The position numbers and the translations under genes are program-made. Positions 1 through 7,439 of a stretch of DNA of 21,588 bases are shown here, piece after piece; position 1 is the stretch's first letter, and every line of letters starts with the position of its first letter. The stretch comes from an uncultured bacterium (GTDB lineage: Bacteria; Verrucomicrobiota; Lentisphaeria; Oligosphaerales; Oligosphaeraceae), in NCBI GenBank assembly GCA_900548225.1, contig URJM01000035.1, positions 1 to 21,588 on the forward strand, in the 5' to 3' direction. A model generated the notes under the pieces. That model was given only the letters and a program-made list of their open reading frames with translations, was not told where the DNA came from and searched no databases.

Positions 1-1
1 G

Positions 2-1516
2 TATGGCGGTCGCCGTGTGCTGGTGGTCAGCGGCGGTGGCAGCGCTCGGCGGTCGGGGTTGCTGGACAGACTGTGCGACTATTTGGCGCAGGAGGGCTGC
101 ACGGCGTTGCGTAACTTTGGGAATGCGGAGATATTGGGCATGAGCAGGCGTCGGCTGCCGGAGTATCTGGAGAGTGTCTCCGGGTATTCGGAGATTGTCA
201 TCCTTGGGGTTTCCCTTGGGGGGGACGCGGATCGTCTTGCCGCGGATCTGGAGGCATTGAGGAAGCGCGGCGTCAAGGTGCTTTGGATTAGCGGCTGTGA
301 CTTTCCTGCGTGGATTGGCGACTCCGTCCGTTCCAACCTTGAGAGCCATGTCAGCCCCGAGGGAAGCGTCTCCTCGGCGGTTGCGGAATACTACAGCCTG
401 GACGAGTCGGAGTTGGCTCCATACTGTGACGAGGGGCATCCCATAGGCAGGAGATACGTTGAGTTTCTGGAGGCGGCGGAGTATTTCTACCGCAACTACC
501 AGGACGAGGAGGCGTATTCCCGCGTCATCCGCCACATTGCCTGCAAGGATTCCGAGGACAAGTGGTCGGAGAGTGAGAAGCTGATGATTGAGCATTTCCG
601 GCGCTACGGCCACCGGGAGCTCATTAGCAAGAGCAGTGCGATGTCAATGCTTCAGGAGAAGGTCAACCTGCTGGCGGCACACGACCGCACCCGCGTGCTC
701 ATCCTTGGGGAGACGGGGACTGGCAAGGAGACCGTTGCCGCCCAGATCCACAACAAGTCCCGGCGCGCCCAGGAGCCGTTTGTTGCATTCAACTGCGCCA
801 GTGTCAATCCACAGTTGCTGGAGAGCACCTTCCGGGGCTACGAGAAGGGGGCGTTCACCGGGGCGACCGAAAGACGCCTCGGAATCTTCGAGACCTCAAA
901 TGGGGGGACGCTCTTCCTGGACGAGGTCGGGGAGCTGCCACTGGAGGCGCAGGGGCTTCTGCTGCGTGTGCTTGAGGAGGGACGCTTCCAGCGGATGGGC
1001 GAGAATGCGCGGGAGGTCGAGGTGGACGTGCGCGTCATCGCGGCCACGAACCGGGACCTGCCCTCCATGGTGCGGGATGGCAAGTTCCGCCTGGACCTCT
1101 TCCAGCGCCTGAGCGTCATCCAGCTCCGTGTGCCAGCCCTTCGGGAGCACAAGGAGGACATACCGCTTATCTCCTACTCATACCGCGAGCGCAACAAGAT
1201 GGGCGGCAGGCTGACTCAATCCCAGATCGAGGCGCTCCAGTCGTATGACTTCCCCGGGAATGTCAGGGAACTCTACAACCTCCTGGAACGGGCATACGTC
1301 CTGGGCGTCACCGACTTCAGGCAGCTTGTCAGGGAGCACAGGGAACTCAACGCCGCGCTTCTCCCAAAGGAGGAGGTGGCTGTGCCTGACAACCTGGAGG
1401 AGGTTACCCGTCTCCATGTGAAACGGGTCGTCGAAAAGTACAATGGCAATATCACCAAGGCCGCCGAAGCCCTGGGAACGTCCAGGAATACCGTGAGAAA
1501 ATACCAGTCCCCCTAG
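2..1516 (+). CDS. Sigma-54-dependent transcriptional activator with atypical N-terminal domain (5' end outside window)
   Basis: Activates promoters used by sigma-54 RNA polymerase by ATP-driven remodelling. Numbering from the GTG at 17: Walker A GETGTGKE at 231-238, sigma-54 contact loop GAFTGA at 278-283, Walker B GGTLFLDE at about 296-303, sensor I region VIAATNRDL at about 340-348, and a Fis-type helix-turn-helix at about 465-496 (NITKAAEALGTSRNTVRKY). The first 190 residues are not a standard receiver, GAF or PAS domain; they resemble a DHH-phosphoesterase fold without its acidic motifs (see findings). The usual ELFG before the loop is replaced by TFRG. The frame is open to base 2 and codes YGGRR just before GTG-17, so the true start probably lies upstream of the window. 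The signal sensed and the target genes are unknown. The AAA+ assignment is secure. Confidence 0.9.
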   Translation, partial: YGGRRVLVVSGGGSARRSGLLDRLCDYLAQEGCTALRNFGNAEILGMSRRRLPEYLESVSGYSEIVILGVSLGGDADRLAADLEALRKRGVKVLWISGCDFPAWIGDSVRSNLESHVSPEGSVSSAVAEYYSLDESELAPYCDEGHPIGRRYVEFLEAAEYFYRNYQDEEAYSRVIRHIACKDSEDKWSESEKLMIEHFRRYGHRELISKSSAMSMLQEKVNLLAAHDRTRVLILGETGTGKETVAAQIHNKSRRAQEPFVAFNCASVNPQLLESTFRGYEKGAFTGATERRLGIFETSNGGTLFLDEVGELPLEAQGLLLRVLEEGRFQRMGENAREVEVDVRVIAATNRDLPSMVRDGKFRLDLFQRLSVIQLRVPALREHKEDIPLISYSYRERNKMGGRLTQSQIEALQSYDFPGNVRELYNLLERAYVLGVTDFRQLVREHRELNAALLPKEEVAVPDNLEEVTRLHVKRVVEKYNGNITKAAEALGTSRNTVRKYQSP

Positions 1517-1541
1517 GCGAGCAGGCAGGGGGCAATAATTT
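1509..1541 (+). terminator. Possible intrinsic terminator of the sigma-54 activator gene
   Basis: CCCCCT (1509-1514) can pair with AGGGGG (1527-1532), overlapping the TAG stop, followed by CAATAATTT. The stem is good but the T-run is poor, so efficiency is uncertain. Confidence 0.35.
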
Positions 1542-1589
1542 CAGCGGAGTGGATTTATCCCCTGGAAAAGACCTCAGGCCTGGTGGGCA

Positions 1590-2417
1590 TCATCTGGAGT
1601 ATGTGAACTGGACGGCGGTGCCGTTGTCGACCATCCAGGTATTGCTATGCTCTGGGACGCTGTAGCCATTCCAGACGCACTTGTTGTGGTGCCGTGCCTC
1701 CTGGTCTGCAAGCCCGGCGTACTTGATGCCGTCCTTGACTGTTTCGGCATGTCCGTCCGCGAATACGAAGTTGCATCCATTGTATGGGTGTTTCATGAGG
1801 CTGTGGTGGACATTGTCTCCTTCTGTCCAGCGTGGTTCGACGGAGCCCGCGTGGTATTCGTTGAGATTGTTGGCGTTGTCGGAGTCTCCCCACAGGAAGA
1901 ATGCGGAGGGTGCCTTGAAGGCCTCCGGGCGTGTGAAGACGTCTTTGAGGGTGCCGTTGGAGTCCAGGCACAATTCGCAGCTTGCGGCCTCGATGCGGTA
2001 TGGTGCGCCGTTGTCGGTGTATGCCCGTGCGGTGGACTGCGCGATGATGCCGTATGCGTGTTCTGGTCCGAAGGTTCTTTCGTTGGGGCAGAATGCGACG
2101 GGGAAGACCTGCTTCCATCTCAGGTAGCCGGGGCTTGCCCAGTCGGCGTCCCAGTTGTCTTCCATGCCGGTGAAGAGACCGCTTCTCCAGTTGTGTCCGA
2201 GCCACTGGTTCTGGTCATTGCAGCCGATCAGCATGTATCCGTTGTTGGAGTCGCCGTAGACGATGAATGCCAGCGAGAGCTGCTTGAGATTGTTGATGCA
2301 GCTGACGGAGCGTGCCTTCTCGCGTGCCTTGGAGAGGACAGGCAGCAGCATGGAGCCCAGTAGGGATATGATGGCGATTACCACGAGTAGTTCAATCAGG
2401 GTGAAATGCTTCCTCAT
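1590..2417 (-). CDS. DUF1559-type pseudopilin / prepilin-like secreted protein (copy 1)
   Basis: 275-residue protein with a type IV prepilin N-terminus: a short basic leader (MRKH), then FTLIELLVVIAII running into a hydrophobic helix, then the LSKAREKAR and NNLKQL segments usual in Lentisphaerota and Planctomycetes pseudopilins. The residue before the expected cleavage site is His, not the classical Gly. Near residue 222 is FADGH, the late H-X9-DG-type motif of this family. It is predicted to be processed by a prepilin peptidase and anchored in the inner membrane or assembled by a type II secretion-like machine; the specific role is unknown. A GGGAG ribosome-binding site lies about 11 bases before the ATG. 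It is roughly 70% identical by eye to its upstream neighbour, so the two form a tandem duplication. The many conserved Cys residues suggest disulfides in an exported domain. Confidence 0.9.
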   Translation of the reverse strand: MRKHFTLIELLVVIAIISLLGSMLLPVLSKAREKARSVSCINNLKQLSLAFIVYGDSNNGYMLIGCNDQNQWLGHNWRSGLFTGMEDNWDADWASPGYLRWKQVFPVAFCPNERTFGPEHAYGIIAQSTARAYTDNGAPYRIEAASCELCLDSNGTLKDVFTRPEAFKAPSAFFLWGDSDNANNLNEYHAGSVEPRWTEGDNVHHSLMKHPYNGCNFVFADGHAETVKDGIKYAGLADQEARHHNKCVWNGYSVPEHSNTWMVDNGTAVQFTYSR

Positions 2418-2577
2418 TTTCTGGAAATCTCCCTGTCAGTGCTGCGTATGCTGGGCGGAATGTGATAGCCTCCCCTCATTCCAGGTTGTGAGAACCTTAA
2501 GGGAAAGGCAGGTCTTTTTCGGATGCGCCGGGGTGTGTGGATGATATCCTATTGAGTGGAGGAATGCTATGTGAAGC

Positions 2578-2621
2578 AAAAATCCCCGGCGTCATCCGTT
2601 TTTTGGGATGTGGCCGGGGAT
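2578..2621 (-). terminator. Strong intrinsic terminator between the two pseudopilin genes
   Basis: Read on the minus strand, ATCCCCGGC (2621-2613) pairs perfectly with GCCGGGGAT (2590-2582). An inner CATCC/GGATG pairing lies in the loop, and a TTTTTG tract follows. It sits about 30 bases after the TAA of the upstream pseudopilin gene, so the downstream copy is probably transcribed separately. Confidence 0.8.
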
Positions 2622-2653
2622 GTCATGGTGACCGTGTTCAGGTCAGGCGCGTA

Positions 2654-3472
2654 TTATCTGGTGTAGGTGAACTGGACGGCTGTGCCGTTGAGAGCCATCC
2701 AGATAGCATTGGTTGTAGTGCCTGTGTAGGAACCCCAGACGCACTTGTTGTAGTGCTGTGCCTCCTGGTCTGCCAGTTCCGCGTACTTGACGCCGTTCTT
2801 GACTGCCTCGACATGTCCGTCCGCGAATGCGAAGTTGCATCCGTTGTCCTGGTGCTTCATGAGGCTGTGGAGGACGCCGCCCCAGCGTGGCTCGACGCAT
2901 CCGGCGTGGTATCCGTTGGATTCATTGACGTTGTCTGCGTCTCCCCACAGGAAATATGCGGACGGGGCCTTGAAGACCTCCGGGCGTGTGAAGACGTCCT
3001 TGAAGGGGGTGGCGGGGTCTTTGCACCACTGGCAGCTTCTTGCCTCGATGCGGTACGGGCCTCCGTTGTCGGCGTACGCTCGGGCATTGGACTGCGCGAT
3101 GATGCCGTATGCGTGTTCCGCTCCGAAGGTTTTTTCGTTGGGGCAGAATGCGACGGGGAAGACCTGCTTCCACTTCTTGTAGTCGGGGCTTGCCCAGTCG
3201 GCGTCCCAGTTGTTTTCCATTCCGGTGAAGAGTCCGGTGCGCCAGTTGTGTGCAATCCACTGGTTCTGGTCAGTGCAGCCGATCAGCATGTATCCGTCGT
3301 TGGAGTCGCCGTAGATGATGAATGCCAGCGAGAGCTGCTTGAGGTTGTTGGTGCAGCTGATGGCGCGTGCCTTTTCGCGTGCCTTGGAGAGGGCAGGCAG
3401 GAGCATTGAGGCCAGGATCGCGATGATGGCGATCACCACGAGTAGTTCAATCAGGGTGAAATGCTTCTTCAT
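2654..3472 (-). CDS. DUF1559-type pseudopilin / prepilin-like secreted protein (copy 2)
   Basis: 272-residue paralogue of the neighbouring pseudopilin with the same order of parts: MKKH leader, FTLIELLVVIAII hydrophobic helix, LSKAREKAR, NNLKQL, conserved central blocks (HNWRTGLFTGMENNWDADW, FCPNEKTFG, EHAYGIIAQS, DVFTRPE, FKAPSA), FADGH late, and a shared end (NGTAVQFTYTR). The two differ mainly around residues 145-155, 185-200 and 245-260, consistent with variable surface loops on a common scaffold. The ribosome-binding site AAGGAG precedes the ATG by about 10 bases, and the 5' leader (GGAGATTTC) resembles that of copy 1. It is likely an exported, membrane-anchored pseudopilin-like protein of unknown function. 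The upstream region carries a candidate promoter, and a strong terminator follows the gene. Confidence 0.9.
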   Translation of the reverse strand: MKKHFTLIELLVVIAIIAILASMLLPALSKAREKARAISCTNNLKQLSLAFIIYGDSNDGYMLIGCTDQNQWIAHNWRTGLFTGMENNWDADWASPDYKKWKQVFPVAFCPNEKTFGAEHAYGIIAQSNARAYADNGGPYRIEARSCQWCKDPATPFKDVFTRPEVFKAPSAYFLWGDADNVNESNGYHAGCVEPRWGGVLHSLMKHQDNGCNFAFADGHVEAVKNGVKYAELADQEAQHYNKCVWGSYTGTTTNAIWMALNGTAVQFTYTR

Positions 3473-3546
3473 TTTTTGAAATCTCCTTGTCCTTGCTAAA
3501 GTGGAACATCTGTCGAAGGGTTATTATGAAACATCCTTCAAAGCGT

Positions 3547-3575
3547 ATTATTGGCATTTATTGAAGGGAAAACAA
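3547..3575 (-). promoter_or_regulatory. Candidate sigma-70-type promoter of pseudopilin copy 2
   Basis: On the minus strand TTGTTT (3575-3570) is followed after 17 bases by AATAAT (3552-3547), within an AT-rich stretch 75-100 bases before the ATG. Only an eyeballed consensus match; no start-site data. Confidence 0.35.
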
Positions 3576-3856
3576 GGATTGGGAGGAATAATTGTGACTT
3601 TTTTTCGTTGGGTGGTTTGGCACTTTCCACTCCCTGTCCTTCATGCGTCGGGGAAGCGGTCGCCTTTTGGCTTAAATAGTATGTAACACCCTTGTTTACA
3701 GGAAGTTATGTAATAATGCGCACCTAGAGGGACAAGATAAAACCTTGTCGTAGCTGACGGGGTATGCTGTCTTTTTTTCAACCGAGGTCTCGCCGAATAG
3801 TTTTGGGGTGGTGCGAGCCCTGTGCTGGGGTGTGTGCCCGTGTGTTGGGCAAAGAG
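3576..3856. other. Gene-free AT-richer spacer
   Basis: No supported gene. It contains a small hairpin, GACAAG (3731-3736) with CTTGTC (3744-3749), and a T-run near 3772-3778 on the plus strand that is not preceded by a convincing stem. Short plus-strand frames here lack ribosome-binding sites and recognisable content. Confidence 0.5.
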
Positions 3857-3946
<90 letters not shown>

Positions 3947-3971
3947 GTGCTTGTGCTTATGGAAATAGGAT

Positions 3972-4047
3972 TGGCATCTCCAAGGAGAATTGAACTCCTG
4001 TTACCAGGATGAAAACCTGGTGTCCTAGGCCACTAGACGATGGAGAC
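3972..4047 (-). tRNA. tRNA-Glu(UUC), CCA encoded
   Basis: 76-base class I tRNA. Acceptor GTCTCCA pairs with TGGAGAT (G-U at the first pair), then G and CCA (3974-3972). Anticodon stem-loop CCAGG-TTTTCAT-CCTGG gives UUC. The D-arm region ATCGTCTAGTGGCCTAGGAC is the usual tRNA-Glu form. The T-loop is TTCAATT instead of the commoner TTCGAAT or TTCGATT. Confidence 0.97.
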
Positions 4048-4068
4048 CCATTTTTGTAAAGCGGGGTT

Positions 4069-4096
4069 AAGATATTCCATCAAAGTCGTTTTGCAA
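4069..4096 (-). promoter_or_regulatory. Candidate promoter of the tRNA-Glu/tRNA-Ser unit
   Basis: On the minus strand TTGCAA (4096-4091) lies 16 bases from TATCTT (4074-4069), which ends 21 bases before the tRNA-Glu 5' end. The spacing suits a tRNA promoter with a short leader. Confidence 0.45.
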
Positions 4097-4390
4097 GTTG
4101 CCGTGTTTGAAAGGTTGATGTGTCGGGGTGGTTGCGCCGACCAGTCTTGCCATTGGTTTTGCGCAGGTGAATTTATGGTGTCTTTTCAGGGTGAAAGACG
4201 GGGGAGGTCTGGAAAAAAGTGTCACTTTGGGTTATGTTCTAGTTTGTTGGCGCCGCGCATTTCCCTGGAGAGTCCGTGCTTTCCGCCCCGTCACATCGCA
4301 TGTCGCGGGCAGTGTTGAGATGTATCGGCAGGGTTTTGGAGTTCTCTTCAGGCATTACTTCCCTTTTGACAGCAAGTAGGAGACAGAGGA
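4097..4390. other. Gene-free spacer upstream of the oxidoreductase
   Basis: No supported gene or clear RNA structure. It ends in the purine-rich AGGAGACAGAGGA just before the ATG at 4391, which is the oxidoreductase ribosome-binding site. No convincing promoter was found by eye. Confidence 0.5.
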
Positions 4391-5458
4391 ATGGACAAGG
4401 TCAGATACGCCATCATCGGGTTTGGTGGAATTGCCGAGAATCGAGTTGCCCGCGAGGGGTTTGCGTGTGACGCGAGTCGTTTTTCGCCATTGCGTGGCGC
4501 GGTTCTGGTTGGCGCCACCGACATGAACCAGGGACGCCGGGGGGCGGCGGAGGCGCTGGGGCTTCGCTGGTATGGCGGGATGGAGGAGATTTTTTCGGAT
4601 TCCTCCATTGACGCAGTCTATGTCGCCACCAACAATGCGTCGCACGCCGCCATTGCTCTTGCCGCCCTGTCGGCAGGCAAGCATGTGATTGTCGAGAAGC
4701 CGATAGCGACTTCGGTTTCGGACGCCGAGAAGATGAACCGCCTTGCCGTGAAGAAGGGGCTTTCCCTCACTGTGGACCACATGATGGTGAACAATGCCTG
4801 GAACATCCGTGCGCGGAACATTGTCTCTTCGGGGCGCCTTGGGATTGTCAACGACAGTTGCTTCCACATGGAGTTTGCGTATGGCTACGATCCTGCGGAG
4901 GCGTCGACGTGGCGTTGTTCCCGTGTGGAGGAGATGGGCGGTCCGATAGGGGACGTGGCGAGCCATTGCTTCTACGTCTCCGAATTTGTCTTCGGCAAGC
5001 GGATTTCCAAGGTTGCCGCGGTCTACTATCCGAAGGTCATGTCCATCAAGGCTGAGGATGGCGCCTACATCAAGTTCTTCTTCGAGGACGGGACCCAGGG
5101 AAGTGTCCGTGCCTCCTTCAGCGAGCTTCGGGGCGGGCTTGGCGGCACTCTCACCAATCTGGGCTTTGAGATATACGGTGACAAGGCCGTGCTGCGTTCC
5201 TACGGGTCGATGTTCCAGCTTTCGGGCCATGAGGGCGAGCCAATCAGGATGAGGCTTGAGCTTGACGACTGCGGCCGCGTCCGCAGGTGTGCGCCGGCGG
5301 GTGTCAGGAACATCTACCAGTCGTTGATAGAGGGGCATGCTGCAAGCGTGCTTGCGGGGAGGCCCCTCACTGCGGATGACGCGATCCACAACCTGAGGCT
5401 CTGCGAGGCCTCCCACAAGTCCGCGAAATCTGGCGGCAAGATCATTTCCGTCAAGTAG
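4391..5458 (+). CDS. Gfo/Idh/MocA-family NAD(P)-dependent oxidoreductase
   Basis: 355-residue cytoplasmic enzyme of the family that oxidises or reduces sugars, inositols and related polyols. The N-terminal Rossmann fold starts with the dinucleotide motif GFGGIAENR at about residues 10-18. The family signature EKP is at 102-104. The C-terminal half has GGPIGDVASHCFYVSEFVFG with the expected Asp-188 and His-192. Length is normal for the family. The start is well supported by an AGGAG-type ribosome-binding site. The gene stands alone between the tRNA pair and a strong terminator. The exact substrate cannot be read from sequence. Given the rhamnose genes further along, a role in sugar metabolism is plausible but not shown. 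Confidence 0.9.
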   Translation: MDKVRYAIIGFGGIAENRVAREGFACDASRFSPLRGAVLVGATDMNQGRRGAAEALGLRWYGGMEEIFSDSSIDAVYVATNNASHAAIALAALSAGKHVIVEKPIATSVSDAEKMNRLAVKKGLSLTVDHMMVNNAWNIRARNIVSSGRLGIVNDSCFHMEFAYGYDPAEASTWRCSRVEEMGGPIGDVASHCFYVSEFVFGKRISKVAAVYYPKVMSIKAEDGAYIKFFFEDGTQGSVRASFSELRGGLGGTLTNLGFEIYGDKAVLRSYGSMFQLSGHEGEPIRMRLELDDCGRVRRCAPAGVRNIYQSLIEGHAASVLAGRPLTADDAIHNLRLCEASHKSAKSGGKIISVK

Positions 5459-5520
5459 GGATTGTGTGTTTCTGGCACAATAAACCGTCCGTTTTCGCGT
5501 TATTGCCTTTGACTTATCCT

Positions 5521-5570
5521 CCGATGGGGCGGGCATGCCATTTGCGCAGCCCGTCCCAGTCGGCGTTTTT
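5521..5570 (+). terminator. Strong intrinsic terminator after the oxidoreductase gene
   Basis: CCGA (5521-5524) and GGGGCGGGC (5526-5534) pair with GCCCGTCCC (5549-5557, one G-U) and TCGG (5560-5563). CG and then TTTTTATTATTT follow directly. Confidence 0.75.
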
Positions 5571-5602
5571 ATTATTTCAGTAGTGGCTTATCACTGGAAT
5601 CC

Positions 5603-7042
5603 ATGGGTGATGTAGAAAGGATTGAGGCGGAATACACACACGGAAGCATAGCGTCGACGATGCTTCGGACAGCCTTTGCGATGCTGGCCAGCACATTGGC
5701 GATGTCCGCGTACAATGTTGCGGACACCTTTTTCGTGGGTCGGATGGGTGGCGAGTCTCCATTGGCCGCGATGGGGTTCACCTTTCCGATAGTGATGTTA
5801 TGCGCGTGTATTTTCGGCGGGTTTGGCGGCGGTTGCATGGCGACGATGGCCCATGCGATAGGCGAGGGCGACCGCAAGGGCGCCTGTCGGATAGTGACGA
5901 GCGGCATGCTTCTCATCGTGGGGCTTGCGGTGGTTGTGACTGTCCTGGGCGTCCTCTTTGGGGACCGCGTTTACGGCATGATGGGCGCCAACGGGGAGAC
6001 CCTGCGGCAACTTGAGGCGTACATGGACATTTGGTTCATGGGGTGCATCACTGCCGCCGTCTCGATGCCGGGCAACCATCTGCTGATTGCGGCGGGCAAG
6101 CCGAAGATCGCCTCCATCATGACTATTGCGGGCGTGGCAATCAATATCCTTCTGGACCCGATAATGATCTACGGCGGGGCAGGGTGCCTTTCCCGCGCCG
6201 TCGCGGCGACTCCCGGATGGTCACACGGAATGATCCGCGGGGGCCTGTGGGCCTTTTCCTTCATGCCCGAGATGGGGATACGGGGAGCTGCCCTTGCGAC
6301 GATTATCTCCCAGTGTTTTTCGGCAGTGGCCCTGGTGGTGATACTGAACCGCCTGGGGCTTCTCTCCTTTGGCAGGATGCCCTGGCATCATATCAAGGCG
6401 GCGTGGGGGAAGATCACGGGGTATGCGGTTCCGAACATTCTCGGAATGGTGTTGTTTCCTCTGACCAACTATGTCACAACCTGGGTGACCGCATACTTTG
6501 GGGAGACGATGGTTGCCGCGGTGGCGGCCGCGGGGCGTCTGGAGAATCTCGCCTTCGTATTGCCCATGGCCTTCGGAATGCCCTTGATGTCGATTGTCGC
6601 CCAGAACTATGGGGCGGGCCTGTACAATCGAGTGCGATATGCCTACAAGTTTGCGTCGCTTGTGGCTTTGTGCTACCTGGGCGTCATGTGCCTTGTCCTC
6701 TTCTTCTTTGCGCCAAAGCTGGTCGGGATATTCACCCCCGAACCGGCAATCCAGAAAATGATGGTCGAGTATATGCGCATCATACCGTGGGGATTCGTGT
6801 TTATCGAAATCACTCGATTCTCGGGATTTGTGCTGACGGGGTGCGGGCACCCGCGGATGGACGCGGCGTTGAAGGCGGTGAGGATGGCCGGGATAATGAT
6901 TCCGCTGTCGCTGCTGGCACGGTATCTGCAATGGCGGCAGGGAGTATTCTACACGCGTCTGGCCACCGATGTCCTCGGCGGCGCAATCTGCATATATGTC
7001 GCGGTGAGGATGCTGAAGAGGCTCCCAGAAAGTAGGGAGTAG
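5603..7042 (+). CDS. MATE-family multidrug/sodium antiporter
   Basis: 479-residue polytopic inner-membrane protein that exports organic cations or other metabolites using an Na+ or H+ gradient. The N-terminus GSIASTMLRTAFAMLASTLAMSAYNVADTFFVGRMG (residues about 14-49) is the classic MATE start: first helix, then a YNVADTFFVGR segment. Hydrophobic segments continue through the length in the two-bundle layout, for example around 60-80, 110-130, 155-185, 225-250, 275-300, 345-380 and 400-460. The length is normal. No clear ribosome-binding site is seen before the ATG at 5603. A later ATG (codon 20) is possible but would trim the normal lead-in. It is separated from the preceding gene by a terminator, so it likely has its own promoter. 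The last codons run into the purine-rich start of the 79-bp repeat array. Confidence 0.9.
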   Translation: MGDVERIEAEYTHGSIASTMLRTAFAMLASTLAMSAYNVADTFFVGRMGGESPLAAMGFTFPIVMLCACIFGGFGGGCMATMAHAIGEGDRKGACRIVTSGMLLIVGLAVVVTVLGVLFGDRVYGMMGANGETLRQLEAYMDIWFMGCITAAVSMPGNHLLIAAGKPKIASIMTIAGVAINILLDPIMIYGGAGCLSRAVAATPGWSHGMIRGGLWAFSFMPEMGIRGAALATIISQCFSAVALVVILNRLGLLSFGRMPWHHIKAAWGKITGYAVPNILGMVLFPLTNYVTTWVTAYFGETMVAAVAAAGRLENLAFVLPMAFGMPLMSIVAQNYGAGLYNRVRYAYKFASLVALCYLGVMCLVLFFFAPKLVGIFTPEPAIQKMMVEYMRIIPWGFVFIEITRFSGFVLTGCGHPRMDAALKAVRMAGIMIPLSLLARYLQWRQGVFYTRLATDVLGGAICIYVAVRMLKRLPESRE

Positions 7043-7355
7043 GGAGAAGGGAGGAGAGGGTAGTGCGTGGTTGGCGCGCTTGGGCGCGCCTCGCGCGGCA
7101 CTTCTGCCGCGCGTCCTTGGGGGAGATGGGAGGAGAGGTTAGTGCGTGGTTGGCGCGCTTGGGCGCGCCTCGCGCGGCACTTCTGCCGCGCGTCCCTGGG
7201 GGAGTAGGGAGGAGAGGGTAGTGCGTGGTTGGCGCGCTTGGGCGCGCCTCGCGCGGCACTTCTGCCGCGCGTCCTTGGGGGAGATGGGAGGAGAGGTTAG
7301 TGCGTGGTTGGCGCGCTTGGGCGCGCCTCGCGCGGCACTTCTGCCGCGCGTCCTT
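7043..7355. repeat. Four tandem 79-bp repeats with two GC-rich hairpins per unit
   Basis: Units at 7043-7121, 7122-7200, 7201-7279 and 7280-7355, nearly identical, with an exact 79-base period. Each has a purine-rich head (GGAGA.GGGAGGAGAGG), TAGTGCGTGG, then two perfect inverted repeats: GGCGCGC-TTGG-GCGCGCC and CGCGCGGCA-CTTC-TGCCGCGCG, and a tail GTCCTTGGG. Units 1 and 3 share GGGTAG while 2 and 4 share GGTTAG, so a 158-bp doublet probably duplicated. The last unit lacks the final GGG. Frames across it are not conserved because 79 is not a multiple of three. It lies between the convergent MATE and aldo/keto reductase genes. Confidence 0.95.
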
Positions 7356-7439
7356 ACAATCCATCCAGTCATCTGGGGCGGAAGGACAACCACCCCCATC
7401 CGTTACGGGGCGCATGTGGCAAACCGCGAATTCGCCCTT

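Noticed and set aside
1647..2363. Long plus-strand open frames (also 2537-3409) across the pseudopilin genes, similar to each other
   Set aside because: Their similarity only reflects duplication of the real minus-strand genes; Val/Cys-rich antisense translation without starts or motifs.
3501..3686. 61-codon plus-strand frame in the spacer before the tRNA genes
   Set aside because: It starts with GTG, lacks a ribosome-binding site and lies over the likely promoter of the pseudopilin gene.
4355..5536. Long minus-strand open frame of nearly 400 codons antisense to the oxidoreductase
   Set aside because: It mirrors the Gfo/Idh/MocA gene, has no family motifs and is rich in Arg/His/Pro as expected from antisense of GC-rich coding DNA.
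7043..7355. CRISPR array
   Set aside because: The units are directly adjacent copies of 79 bases with no unique spacers, and no cas genes are present.
6810..7415. Repetitive Arg/Ala-rich protein frames across the 79-bp repeats
   Set aside because: The period is not a multiple of three, so the same repeat is read in changing frames; no ribosome-binding site or coding signal.
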